From: Listeria floridensis FSL S10-1187
Lineage (GTDB): Bacteria > Bacillota > Bacilli > Lactobacillales > Listeriaceae
Direction: 5' to 3'
DNA length: 64,000 nt
Assembly (NCBI RefSeq): GCF_000525875.1
Contig: NZ_AODF01000032.1
Location: forward strand, 1-64,000
Below the pieces are notes generated by a model. That model ran no database searches and was not told where the DNA came from. It saw only the letters and a list, made by a program, of their open reading frames with translations. This document shows, piece after piece, positions 18,306 through 26,718 of this stretch (positions are counted from its first letter, which is position 1; each line of letters begins with the position of its first letter). The translations under genes and the position numbers were made by a program.

Positions 18306-18846
18306 CTTGGCGAATTTGCTTTAGCTTCTGTACCGCCTTGCTCCTAAACTGTTCAAACCGCTCTGGATTGTTCACCCAAGGCGCTGGACAAAATTTTCCG
18401 CTAATATCAAAATGGCGAATGATATCTGTTGCTTCAAGTTGGTGCTTCGCGCATAAAAATACGGCTAATTCTAAAGCCCTCATCTCGATTTCGCTTGCTA
18501 TTTCTATATTGCGATCTACACACATTTCAATACTGAGCGACAAATAATTCGCATCAGGCAGTAGCGCTTTTGTACCGCGATATAGCTCCCCGTTTACGAA
18601 GCGTGCTCGATCGTTTGCATGATAAGCGACTTCATCCGTTGGAACAACACATAACGTCTCGTTTCTATCAACAAAAAAATGCGCCGAGGCATAGCGCTTT
18701 CGTTCTTGATTTAACCATTCGTAATGCTCATGAGCAGTCATTTCTGGGTTAGCCGTGTAGTGCATTACAATTTTTCTAATTGCCTCAAGTTTTATTCCCG
18801 GTCTTGTTACCGGATTTTTTTCAATCCATTTATTTTTATACATCAT
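18295..18846 (-). CDS. N-acetylmuramoyl-L-alanine amidase domain protein
   Basis: The 183-residue protein carries an Amidase_2/PGRP domain. First zinc histidine in KIVMHYTANP, then HFFVDRNETLCVVP, VAYHAND, SLSIEMCVD and HFDISGKFCPAPW with the second zinc histidine and cysteine ligand. There is no signal peptide and no wall-binding module, so it acts inside the cell or leaves by lysis or a holin, as phage-type endolysins do. It overlaps the upstream small gene by four bases (ATGA), which indicates coupling. Confidence 0.82.
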   Translation of the reverse strand: MMYKNKWIEKNPVTRPGIKLEAIRKIVMHYTANPEMTAHEHYEWLNQERKRYASAHFFVDRNETLCVVPTDEVAYHANDRARFVNGELYRGTKALLPDANYLSLSIEMCVDRNIEIASEIEMRALELAVFLCAKHQLEATDIIRHFDISGKFCPAPWVNNPERFEQFRSKAVQKLKQIRQEKN

Positions 18847-19118
18847 TCTTCTTCCACCTCATTCGAGGCTCGTAAAATGCGATACATTTCTTCACCTTTT
18901 TGCGTTAATCGATAAAATGTTTTCTTGCCGTCCACTTCTCCACGCTTAATGTAGCTTTTCCATTCCAGCCAGTATAACGTATGCAAAAGATCTGTTTTCG
19001 AGTGATGATGAACACGTTTCTCATCCAAGTGTTCTAACGTTAAGTTTGTCAGACGATTGTGCGGATTATGCACAGCTCGAAGCACGACAAAAATTATGTC
19101 TGCGTTTGGTACATTCAA
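18843..19118 (-). CDS. Small winged-helix-like protein (possibly DUF3116)
   Basis: The 91-residue protein is basic and resembles a winged helix: VHHHSKTDLLHTLYWLEWKSYI then KTFYRLTQKGEEMYRIL. It resembles the Listeria DUF3116 family from memory; this is not certain. The start is uncertain because the ribosome site is weak. Its stop overlaps the amidase start, so the two are translated together, and it may regulate that gene. Confidence 0.6.
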   Translation of the reverse strand: MNVPNADIIFVVLRAVHNPHNRLTNLTLEHLDEKRVHHHSKTDLLHTLYWLEWKSYIKRGEVDGKKTFYRLTQKGEEMYRILRASNEVEEE

Positions 19119-19192
19119 GTGATCACATTCTTTCCGATGCTATATTGGAATTTTACTTGATTCTCTGTTTAAATTCAATCTTTATTTTCAAA

Positions 19193-19453
19193 TCAAGTTT
19201 CCTTTGGACGATACTCCATATTCATGTATTTATCTCCTGATGCAAGTTCGGCAAGCATTTGATTCAATCTTTTTTCACGTGTCTCCATTCGTTTGGCTCG
19301 AGAAATCCAACCGATATAATCATTCTTTTGATAATCCGGTCGTGCTTTGTAAGCTTCTAGTAAATTGCGCTTACTTAGTTCAGCTAAGATGTCATCCGGA
19401 AGCGGATAAACGCTTCGATGCAGTTTGCTTGAATCCACATACTTATTCTCCAT
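19193..19453 (-). CDS. YdeI/OmpD-associated-like small protein
   Basis: The 86-residue protein reads LPDDILAELSKRN, ARPDYQKNDYIGWI, then SRAKRMETREKRLNQML. This matches the C-terminal module of the YdeI/OmdA (bacteriocin-protection) family. AGGGGAG sets ATG 19453; an earlier in-frame start lacks a ribosome site. It is a stand-alone module here, without the larger DUF1801/1905 part found in longer relatives. Confidence 0.75.
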   Translation of the reverse strand: MENKYVDSSKLHRSVYPLPDDILAELSKRNLLEAYKARPDYQKNDYIGWISRAKRMETREKRLNQMLAELASGDKYMNMEYRPKET

Positions 19454-19518
19454 TTTTTCTCCCCTCAAGCTCATATTCCATACGTCACAATTCCCATTTA
19501 ACACCTGCATTAAACATT

Positions 19519-19554
19519 AAAAAGCCTGTTTTACCGCGGTAAAACAGGCTTTTT
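19519..19554 (-). terminator. Terminator of the UvrA-like gene
   Basis: A perfect 36-base palindrome centred on CCGCGG, with AAAAAG and CTTTTT at the ends, lies five bases after the stop at 19559. Confidence 0.9.
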
Positions 19555-19558
19555 GCAA

Positions 19559-21994
19559 TTACTTGCTAAGATATTTAGTTGTTTTTGTTTTAGCTTTCAG
19601 AAATTCTTCAATCGGTCCGCTGAAGACTAAATGTCCTCCATTTTTCCCACCATCTGGTCCAAGTTCAACAATAAAATCGGCTTGAGAAATCACATCCAGA
19701 TTATGCTCAATGAAAATGAAGCTATTGCCAAGATCAATTAATTCTCGGATCAATTCCATGAAGTGAAAGACATCTAGTTTGTGGAGCCCCGTAGTAGGTT
19801 CATCCAAAATAAACAATTGATCGGTTCCTTGCTTCAGCGAAATTTTTCGTGTCAAGTTCAGCCGCTGCATTTCACCGCCTGACAAACTATCCGTGGTTTG
19901 ACCAATCGAAATATAATCGAGACTCGTTTTAGAGAGCAATTTCAAAGCCGTGCTATTCAGCTTGTTCGAATCAAAAAACTGAATGGCCTCTTGAATGGAT
20001 AAATCGAGCACACTTTTAATTGTATGCCCACTTACTTCTACTTGCAGTACTTCTGCTTTGTAACGGCTTCCGTGACAAACAGGACAAGGGCTTTCAAAGT
20101 TTTCAAAGAACAACTGGTTATTCTCAACTACACCAAGTCCTTGACAGTTTTCACAACGTCCTTTTCCTGAGTTAAACGAAAAATCACCGGCAGAAAACGG
20201 CAAATCTTGCTTTTTCGCTTCTTTAGCAAACAGCTTGCGAATCTCATCAAACAGGTTTAAGTACGTGGCAATAATCGAACGTTTATTGCGTGCAGGTTTC
20301 TTCTGTGTAATAGTCACCAAATCTTTGAACTTGTGATGCCAGGTAACATGTTCGCTATCGGAAAGTTCATTTTTAGCCAGCTCATGAAATAGCAATGTGG
20401 ATTTCCCAGAACCTGATACGCCTGTCACAACAGACAAACAACCGACAGGAAAGGCAACAGAAACTTCTTTTAAATTGTGGCTTGATGCGCCGTTAAGTGT
20501 CACAGCTGTGCTTGCTGTATTGCGTGCTCGGCTCGTTTGCCGATATTCATTTGAAGAAGACTGAAAAAGAAGTGAGCTCGTCAATTTGCTAAGAGATTCA
20601 AAGCTGCCGGAAGCTACTACTTCGCCCCCATTTTTCCCAGATTTCGGTCCGATTTCAATGATATGATCAGCGTGCTTCATAAAGGTTTCGTCATGTTCAA
20701 TCGCGATGATTGTATTGTTTCGCGCCTGGATCTGAGCGATCATTTCAAGCAGACCTGTCGTGTCATCTGGATGCAGTCCAACTGTTGGCTCATCAAGAAG
20801 TATTAAGAGTTCGGTCATTTCTGAGTCAAGAATCGCAGCAAGCTTAATTCGCTGGGCTTCACCGCCAGAAAGTGATGCATACGGACGATCAAGTGATAAA
20901 TAATCGAGACCGACTTTTGCAATCCGCTCCACTTTCGTTTCGATATCAAACAAATAATCCTTCACAAATTCGGCAGCTTCCGGCTGTTTTTGTTTAAGCT
21001 CTTGCACCCATTCTCGAAGCATCTGCAAATCCAGTTCTCCAAGTTCCGGAAGGCGTTTACCAAATACACTTACTGAACGGCTAAGTTCACTTAATTTTTC
21101 ACCATGACAATCTGGACAGGTAGCTTCATGAATATAGGCATCCATGTTAGTCGGCACCCCTTTATGCTCAGCGATCTTCTGCCAAATTTTTGTTTCAACT
21201 CCTTCAAATCGGCCTTCAAACACCTTTGTTGGCAAGTTTCGCTTCGTTTCGGGATCTAGCTCTTTTGAGTGAATTCCATTTTTTAGCAGTTCGATTTGTA
21301 GCGACGTAAAGTCAGCGAGCGGCAAGTTATCCGGTGTTTCAATACCGAGATGCTCAAGCAGACCAAAATACGATTTTTGCTGATAATCTGCGTAACTTTT
21401 TTGCCAGATGACCACACCTCCCTCGAGAATCGACTTGGTTTTGTCGTATAGGCTGTCACCGATAACGAGCGCCTTCCCAATTCCCTTGCACGTTCCGCAA
21501 GCCCCTTCTTTTGTATTGAAGGAAAAGGCTGATCGTGTGAGCTTTTTCATGCGAAATTCGCAGTGCGGACAAAACATGTATACCGTATACTGATCATCTG
21601 TTTTTTCTGTTTCCTCAATTGCTTCATGTGCAGCAACTATCTTGCCGCAATGCGGGCATTTACGTTCATGTAGCTTCTCAAAAATCATCCGCAGATCGGT
21701 GTACATATCTGTTTGCGTGCCGAGTGTTGATCGCGGATTGCCGTTTCGATCTTCCTGATCGATCAAAATGGCTGGTGATAAATTTTGAATGGAATCTACT
21801 TTAGGTTTTGGAATACCTTGAAAACTCATTGATTCCAGATACTGCCGCTGTGATTCAATGTAAATGGTGTCTTTTAGCAAAGTGGTCTTTCCTGAACCCG
21901 ACAATCCAGTAATCACGGTCATCTTGTTGCGCGGAATCTCAAGATCAATGTGTTTCAGATTTTTTTCATGTGCATTCTTAATGTTTATCCTCAT
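19559..21994 (-). CDS. UvrA-like ABC ATPase (class II, short form)
   Basis: The 811-residue protein has two ABC modules: Walker A GLSGSGKTTL (about residue 31) and GVSGSGKSTL (about residue 525), with signatures LSGGEAQRIKLA and LSGGEMQRLNL. Zinc-binding CxxC pairs (CPHCGK, CPHCEF, CGTCKG, CENCQG, CPVCHG) confirm the UvrA fold. It is shorter than housekeeping UvrA (about 940), lacking much of the UvrB/DNA-binding insertion. Such UvrA2-type proteins often link to drug or DNA-intercalator tolerance. It is divergent from a double-MerR regulator, suggesting induction by a ligand. Confidence 0.88.
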   Translation of the reverse strand: MRINIKNAHEKNLKHIDLEIPRNKMTVITGLSGSGKTTLLKDTIYIESQRQYLESMSFQGIPKPKVDSIQNLSPAILIDQEDRNGNPRSTLGTQTDMYTDLRMIFEKLHERKCPHCGKIVAAHEAIEETEKTDDQYTVYMFCPHCEFRMKKLTRSAFSFNTKEGACGTCKGIGKALVIGDSLYDKTKSILEGGVVIWQKSYADYQQKSYFGLLEHLGIETPDNLPLADFTSLQIELLKNGIHSKELDPETKRNLPTKVFEGRFEGVETKIWQKIAEHKGVPTNMDAYIHEATCPDCHGEKLSELSRSVSVFGKRLPELGELDLQMLREWVQELKQKQPEAAEFVKDYLFDIETKVERIAKVGLDYLSLDRPYASLSGGEAQRIKLAAILDSEMTELLILLDEPTVGLHPDDTTGLLEMIAQIQARNNTIIAIEHDETFMKHADHIIEIGPKSGKNGGEVVASGSFESLSKLTSSLLFQSSSNEYRQTSRARNTASTAVTLNGASSHNLKEVSVAFPVGCLSVVTGVSGSGKSTLLFHELAKNELSDSEHVTWHHKFKDLVTITQKKPARNKRSIIATYLNLFDEIRKLFAKEAKKQDLPFSAGDFSFNSGKGRCENCQGLGVVENNQLFFENFESPCPVCHGSRYKAEVLQVEVSGHTIKSVLDLSIQEAIQFFDSNKLNSTALKLLSKTSLDYISIGQTTDSLSGGEMQRLNLTRKISLKQGTDQLFILDEPTTGLHKLDVFHFMELIRELIDLGNSFIFIEHNLDVISQADFIVELGPDGGKNGGHLVFSGPIEEFLKAKTKTTKYLSK

Positions 21995-22085
21995 CTAATC
22001 ACCTCTCTTTTAAGTATAGCAGTTTGAAGCAACCTTTCACTTTTTGAAACTAAATTTCTTTTAAATAAGGATTCATGATACAATA

Positions 22086-22115
22086 AAGTAAACTTACTAC
22101 TTGAAAGTTTTACTT
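22086..22115. promoter_or_regulatory. Inverted repeat between the UvrA-like and MerR genes
   Basis: AAGTAAACTT (22086-22095) faces AAAGTTTTACTT (22104-22115), immediately before the MerR start and over the divergent promoter region. It is the best candidate for the MerR operator. Confidence 0.6.
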
Positions 22116-22125
22116 AAAGGTTGTG

Positions 22126-22830
22126 ATGACTATTTTCTATACAATGAAACAAATGACCGAGAGAATCGGTGTCAGCAATACTACATTGAAAAGGTATGAA
22201 GATGATCAGCTACTTCCCGAAATAAACTATACACTTGGCGGGCAGCGTCGCTACGGAGAAGTGCATCTGATCGCATTCGAAACGCTACGGAAACTCCTAC
22301 CTGGATTCAAAACGGCCATTTCCTATCAGTTGATGAAGCTTGCCCTTAAGGGGAACCTTGCTGATGCATCGTGGCTGATTGCAGATTCACTCCGCAATCT
22401 TGTTCACAAGAAAGAACTGCTCGAAAGACGCCGCACTTTTCTGCTTTCTCTTCCTGAAAACCTGCCAACGGTTTCTCGTTTAAAGATTGGTGACCTTGCA
22501 AAATTCGCTAGTGTAGAGACTTCTGCACTGCGCTACTGTGAGGAACGTGGTTTGATCGTTAGTGAGCGAGAATCTTCAAGTGGTTACCGCTATTATAATG
22601 AACCTGAAATCAAGAAAGTGCTCGTTATTTCTATGCTTCGAAAAGATATTTATAATTTAGACCAAATCAAGCAAATTGTAGATGAAACGACCGAAGCAGA
22701 TCTTGCGAGTGTGAGACAACACTATGAACTGACCCAGCAGAAGCTTACAGAGCAGCTTGAACGAGCACTTGTTGCAGTCTCGCAGTATATGACGTATTTT
22801 GAACTGCTTCAGGATACTGATCATGATTAA
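22126..22830 (+). CDS. Transcription regulator with two MerR-type HTH domains
   Basis: The first MerR helix-turn-helix is at residues 5-50 (MTERIGVSNTTLKRYEDDQLLPE, with GGQRRY). The second is at about 115-165 (LKIGDLAKFASVETSALRYCEERGLI, with SSGYRYY). A C-terminal coiled coil (about 195-225) resembles the MerR dimer helix. The duplication is unusual, since MerR proteins normally have one HTH and dimerise. AAAGG precedes ATG 22126 (or GTG 22123). It is divergent from the UvrA-like gene, which it probably controls. Confidence 0.82.
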   Translation: MTIFYTMKQMTERIGVSNTTLKRYEDDQLLPEINYTLGGQRRYGEVHLIAFETLRKLLPGFKTAISYQLMKLALKGNLADASWLIADSLRNLVHKKELLERRRTFLLSLPENLPTVSRLKIGDLAKFASVETSALRYCEERGLIVSERESSSGYRYYNEPEIKKVLVISMLRKDIYNLDQIKQIVDETTEADLASVRQHYELTQQKLTEQLERALVAVSQYMTYFELLQDTDHD

Positions 22831-22842
22831 GGTTTAAACACA

Positions 22843-22874
22843 AAAAAGCCCGCGGTGTGTGCCGCGGGCTTTTT
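22843..22874. terminator. Bidirectional terminator MerR / LysM gene
   Basis: AAAAAGCCCGCGG pairs perfectly with CCGCGGGCTTTTT; it serves both convergent genes. Confidence 0.9.
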
Positions 22875-22908
22875 AATTAATAAGTTTTTATTCATTTAAA
22901 AGCTTATC

Positions 22909-23546
22909 TTAGTACCAACCATATTGTTCGTGATGTGCTTTCGCATTGCTCCACGAACCGTAACGGCTTTGTACGTAACTATTTGCTACACGTTCTTGGT
23001 TAGCAGCAGAATAGTCGCCTTGCAGATAAGAATTAGTTAATTGGTAACGACCAATATATTTTCCTGTTGCACTTTTAGCTGAGTATGAACCGCCAGATTC
23101 TCTTTGCGCAATCCATTCTTTTGCAGATTGTTCACTTGAACTCCCTGTGTTGGCTGCTTTTGTTTGAGTTTGACGAACAGTAGTTGTTTGTTTTTGAGCT
23201 GGTGCTTGTGTCTCAGCTGTATACGTTTTTTGTTTTGGCTTTGTTGGCTAGTAGTTTGGCTCGAGGCATTGCTATTAGTTACCGCAGCTTTCGATGTATT
23301 TTGTACAGTTGCTACGCCGTTTCCGTCAACATCTAGCGTTTGACCGACATAGATAAGGTTAATATTTTTAATGCCATTTAGTTGGGCAAGTTTTGCTACG
23401 GTAGTGTTGTTTTCAAAAGCAATTTTAGATAACGTATCCCCTTGAACCACGCTGATAGATTTAGCGTCTGCCAAATGACCTCCTACAACCGTCGTTACTC
23501 CTACTACAAATGTAGCTACAGCCATCTTTAGTACGTTCTTCTTCAT
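22909..23546 (-). CDS. Secreted LysM protein with Apf-like C-terminal domain (frameshift)
   Basis: A signal peptide (MKKNVLKMAVATFVVG, cut near GHLADA) is followed by one LysM peptidoglycan-binding domain (SVVQGDTLSKIAFENNTTVA...YVGQTLDV). A Gln/Thr linker follows, then a C-terminal domain in another frame: AKEWIAQRESGGSYSA, GRYQLTNSYLQGDYS, ERVANSYVQSRYGSW, ending EQYGWY. This end matches aggregation-promoting-factor (Apf) type transglycosylase-like domains. The frames change around 23220-23260, not in a long homopolymer; either an assembly slip or a real lesion is possible. If intact it is a wall-associated muralytic protein. Confidence 0.8.
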
Positions 23547-23921
23547 TATTTTAAAACCACTCCTTAATTTTTAATGCGAGATAAGCATAACATACCAACA
23601 TTTCAAATCAACTACTGTATTATTTCATATTATTTCAATATAAAGTCAGTCCCCCATTTTTGATTTATTCGCAACCTGCTTATCTTTTCATCCATTTTCA
23701 TTGTAAATAGGCATGGTTGTCAGGAAAAACGATCATCCGTTCTATTTTTTTTGCTTTGAAATTTTTTCGATTTTTCTTTCTATTTATTTTTAGAAAAAAA
23801 AGAAGAAAACTGATTAAATTTATGTCGATTTTCTTCTTTTTTTACTTTTTGAGATAGTTTTTTTATTTTTGAAAGTTTATTTTTCTAGTAAAATCGGTAT
23901 GAAATTTCAATAGATTTTGCT
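23547..23921. other. AT-rich intergenic stretch with promoter and hairpin
   Basis: No coding frame is convincing. On the - strand TTGATT (23606-23611), 16 bases, TATGCT (23584-23589) fits a promoter for the LysM gene. A stem AAAAAAAGAAGAAAA with TTTTCTTCTTTTTTT (23794-23843) could terminate the HAD gene. Confidence 0.5.
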
Positions 23922-24725
23922 TTATAATTGTAAAACCGTTTCAATAATCTGTAGAACACCAGATTCATTATTAGAAGGTGCTTGATGATGAGCAGTGCTT
24001 TTTACAGAGTTACTACTCTGTTTCATTGCATAACTAAATTTAGTTAATTGAAGCATTTCTATATCATTATCTGCGTCCCCGAAAGCCAGAAGTTCGTTTA
24101 CATCTAGTTGATTCTTTTCTAAAATTTGGCGAACTGCAGTCCCTTTAGTTATATTTGGGAGCATAATGTCGATACTACCATGACCACTTGATACAGCTTT
24201 TATATGATTTTTGAAGCGCGAATTAAGTTCTAGCACAACTCGATTTACTTCCGTTTCTTTTACATCAAGCGCAAATTTAACAAAATCATCGTTAGGAAGT
24301 ATTTTGAAATCTTCCACTTCATTTAGAGAAAAATAATACGTTTTTGCAAACTCTTTAAATCTTAAACTAGCACTTTTTGTCATGTAGGCTTGACTCACAC
24401 CACATAAAACAAATTCCAAATTCTCTGATTCCTGCGTGAGATATGCTACAATTTTTTTTACTATTTCGATCGAAAAAGTGTGTTTAGCAAGTAATCGATT
24501 ATTTTGGAATGTCAAAGCTCCATTCTCAGAAACATAAATAATTTGTTCATCTTTATTCGGAAAAAATGATTTTAACTGAGCGTATTGATTACCACTTGCA
24601 ACGATGAATAAAATTCCATTCTGTTGTATTGCTTGAAATACTGTATCAAATCGATCTCGATCATAATAACCGTTTGAATCTAAAAATGTTCCATCCATAT
24701 CAACACTTATAGCTTTAATAGGCAT
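23922..24725 (-). CDS. HAD-superfamily (Cof-type) phosphatase
   Basis: The 267-residue protein has motif I DMDGTFLDSNG (nucleophile and acid Asp), motif II IVASGNQ, a lysine-containing motif III (PNITKGTAVRQIL) and motif IV FGDADNDIEML. The cap is of the Cof/type IIB kind. Such enzymes dephosphorylate sugar phosphates, flavin or pyridoxal phosphates; the substrate is unknown. GAAAGGAG fixes ATG 24725. An intrinsic terminator on the same strand lies only about 40 bases upstream. Confidence 0.88.
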   Translation of the reverse strand: MPIKAISVDMDGTFLDSNGYYDRDRFDTVFQAIQQNGILFIVASGNQYAQLKSFFPNKDEQIIYVSENGALTFQNNRLLAKHTFSIEIVKKIVAYLTQESENLEFVLCGVSQAYMTKSASLRFKEFAKTYYFSLNEVEDFKILPNDDFVKFALDVKETEVNRVVLELNSRFKNHIKAVSSGHGSIDIMLPNITKGTAVRQILEKNQLDVNELLAFGDADNDIEMLQLTKFSYAMKQSSNSVKSTAHHQAPSNNESGVLQIIETVLQL

Positions 24726-24761
24726 TTTCTTTGCTCCTTTCATCGACTTTCTTCTATTAAT

Positions 24762-24809
24762 TAGGTAGTAAAAAAAGAAAACCACTAACTTGTGGGAGTT
24801 AATGGTTTT
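24762..24809 (-). terminator. Terminator just upstream of the HAD gene
   Basis: AAAACCACTAAC and GTTAATGGTTTT (24778-24809) form a 12-base stem with one mismatch; on the - strand it is followed by CTTTTTTT. It can end the transcript of the small membrane gene at 24942-25109, or attenuate read-through into the HAD gene. Confidence 0.65.
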
Positions 24810-24941
24810 GATGAGTACTTATTTTATCTTCATTATATCACTATGATTTTTGTCTGTCTGTAGACAAATTGTGAATAAATGGATATCCTAGCATCTTTTT
24901 ACAGTCACTTTGGGAACAAATTTTCATGTATCTATCAGATG

Positions 24942-25109
24942 TCAGAATTCTTCCTCTCTCTTTTCTTTATGGTCAAACTCCGCTTTTCTTTTTCTTAAAA
25001 GATAAAAAATTAAGATTAGCAGTCCAGATGGAATCCCAATGACAAAAGCAAAAATCAATAAAGTAAAGACTGTATCCCATATCGTAAAAGCACTTGCTAT
25101 CACTAACAT
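24942..25109 (-). CDS. Small membrane protein (55 residues)
   Basis: AAGGAG stands seven bases before the ATG. The protein has one or two hydrophobic segments (about residues 2-37, with WDTVFTLLIFAFVIGIPSG) and a charged tail (LRKRKAEFDHKEKREEEF). The layout suggests a membrane anchor with a cytoplasmic helix. No family is recognised. Confidence 0.6.
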   Translation of the reverse strand: MLVIASAFTIWDTVFTLLIFAFVIGIPSGLLILIFYLLRKRKAEFDHKEKREEEF

Positions 25110-25290
25110 TTTAGTTCTCCTTTTTGTAAAAATATTTATTTTCTTCTATTATATTGGATGATAGCTATTTTAGCGAATTTCTTAATTTATTTTTTGTCTT
25201 AATTGAGTAACTTGAAACAGAGTTTATATCCTTTCACAGTTAGTCTCAATGTTTTTCCTGTGCATTATATCCTTTTAGCTTAAATTCTTT

Positions 25291-25449
25291 TTAATCAATG
25301 ATTTTTTCCATATAAAATAATTCCTCTATTCTAACTTCAAATCCTTTCATATGTTGACGCTTCGCTTTTTTGCGGTCGTCACTGGGCAGATAATTAAAAT
25401 CAAAAGAATACTTATTTATTCGTTCCAACCATTGAAATAGAAAACACAT
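25291..25449 (-). CDS. Possible small gene or gene remnant (52 residues)
   Basis: An open frame from ATG 25449 ends at TAA 25291 and has a protein-like composition (WLERINKYSFDFNYLPSDD, then HMKGFEVRIEEL). The start lies inside the terminator hairpin of the secreted-protein gene and has no ribosome site. I take it as a likely remnant of a larger gene. The rest of 25110-25548 is AT-rich with nothing else recognisable. Confidence 0.3.
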   Translation of the reverse strand: MCFLFQWLERINKYSFDFNYLPSDDRKKAKRQHMKGFEVRIEELFYMEKIID

Positions 25450-25472
25450 CAACAAGATCTGAGTTGATGTGT
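25437..25472 (-). terminator. Terminator of the secreted protein gene
   Basis: ACACATCAAC (25444-25453) pairs perfectly with GTTGATGTGT (25463-25472); on the - strand it is followed by TTTCTATTT. It is about 75 bases after the stop at 25549. Confidence 0.65.
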
Positions 25473-25548
25473 CAGCAAAAATCTAAAAATATAATACGTA
25501 TCTAATTTAGTCATGAAAATTAAAGATTAAACAAGGCTATCTCAAAAA

Positions 25549-26358
25549 TTATTTAGTTGGGACATTTAATAAAATACTCTCCGATAACATTCCCGGATCG
25601 GCAATTTTATTTACAGAAGTTAAAAATGGCATTCCCCAATCTTCTGCATGAGCACTTCCATTAAATGGTTGCTCATAAACAAGATCTTGATCATTTGTGG
25701 CATATTTCCAAACAGCTCCAGCGAACCACGTACAGTTATTGATAGGGGTATATGTTCCTCTTTCAAGTGAACCCTCTAATCCCATAGCTTTTCCTGTTAA
25801 ATAGCTTTCCAAATTCAGTTTGGGCACATATTCGCGCTCGAATTTCTTTGAAAACTCTTCACCAGAAATATCTAATTTTGCTACCTTCTCAGCATGAAAT
25901 TTTCTCTCAGCACTGTCGTTACCAGTTTCTGGATCGGTTCCGTTTTTAGTATATCCTTGCCCACCGTGGTAGCCATAAGAAGTAAAGTCTCCAGGCCTAT
26001 CGCTGTTAAAAACAACAATCCATGAGTGTCCGACTACACCAGAGGCAAAATATTCATACAAAACTTTTAACACTGCCTTGGATCTGTTTTCTGCATCTTC
26101 TTTTGGAAATTCATCTGCAGCAGTATCTGCAAGAGCAACTACTTCATCTAAGTTTGTACGTTCTGCTGTTCGATTGCTTCGAATAGCAATTTGAGGATAT
26201 CCCACCTCAGCATTACCAGTAGGTTCATATGTATCTTCTGAAACACCTCTATGAATGGTTTCATTTTTAATAGCTTTTGCTGAATGTGGGTAGAGTCCGC
26301 TACCAAATACGCTTATAAGAAAACTGAGCAGAATAAGCGTTATAACTTTCTTTTTCAT
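25549..26358 (-). CDS. Secreted protein with permuted NlpC/P60 (LRAT-like) signature
   Basis: A clear signal peptide (MKKKVITLILLSFLISVFG, cut near HSAKA) leads a 269-residue protein. A glycine-rich core holds VVGHSWIVVFNSD, and about 95 residues later comes TYTPINNCTWFAGAVWKY. A His-containing GHSWI strand preceding an NC-x-x-F motif is the order found in circularly permuted papain-fold proteins (LRAT, YiiX, DUF4105). This would give a Cys-His dyad, but the assignment is inferred from motifs only. AAAAGGAG precedes the ATG. It lies in the accessory island without an operon partner. Possible roles are a wall hydrolase, an acyltransferase or a secreted toxin. Confidence 0.6.
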   Translation of the reverse strand: MKKKVITLILLSFLISVFGSGLYPHSAKAIKNETIHRGVSEDTYEPTGNAEVGYPQIAIRSNRTAERTNLDEVVALADTAADEFPKEDAENRSKAVLKVLYEYFASGVVGHSWIVVFNSDRPGDFTSYGYHGGQGYTKNGTDPETGNDSAERKFHAEKVAKLDISGEEFSKKFEREYVPKLNLESYLTGKAMGLEGSLERGTYTPINNCTWFAGAVWKYATNDQDLVYEQPFNGSAHAEDWGMPFLTSVNKIADPGMLSESILLNVPTK

Positions 26359-26718
26359 AAAAACAACTCCTTTTAAAAATTTAGTAGCTATTACCTTGTT
26401 TAATCATTCACAAAAATAGACGCTTACTTCTTTACTTAGCTAGAAATTTGTAGTTTCATGATTTTTAGTATATAATTTACCATCTTCGAAACTAATCATA
26501 TAATACAATAGTAAGTAAAATCGCTTTAGTATTATATTCGTCGATTTTCGTAATTATTGTAGCACAAATAAGTATAAAATAACTAAAAATGTAATAAAAT
26601 GTGTAATTTATGTCGCAAATGACTAAAAATCAGTAGTTTTTCACTTTTATAGAGTATTAATGCTAATACTCTGTCTTTATCCAAAAAAAGCATATATGAA
26701 GCGTACTTTGTTCGAGTT
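26359..26718. other. AT-rich upstream region of the secreted protein gene
   Basis: On the - strand TTAGTT (26490-26495), 17 bases, TATACT (26467-26472) is a possible promoter. A small hairpin AGAGTATTA/TAATACTCT lies at 26651-26672. Nothing else is recognised. Confidence 0.45.

Noticed and set aside
18295-19118. Phage endolysin cassette at the amidase gene
   Set aside because: No holin or other phage gene is adjacent; the partner is a small winged-helix-like protein and the flanks are ordinary chromosome genes.
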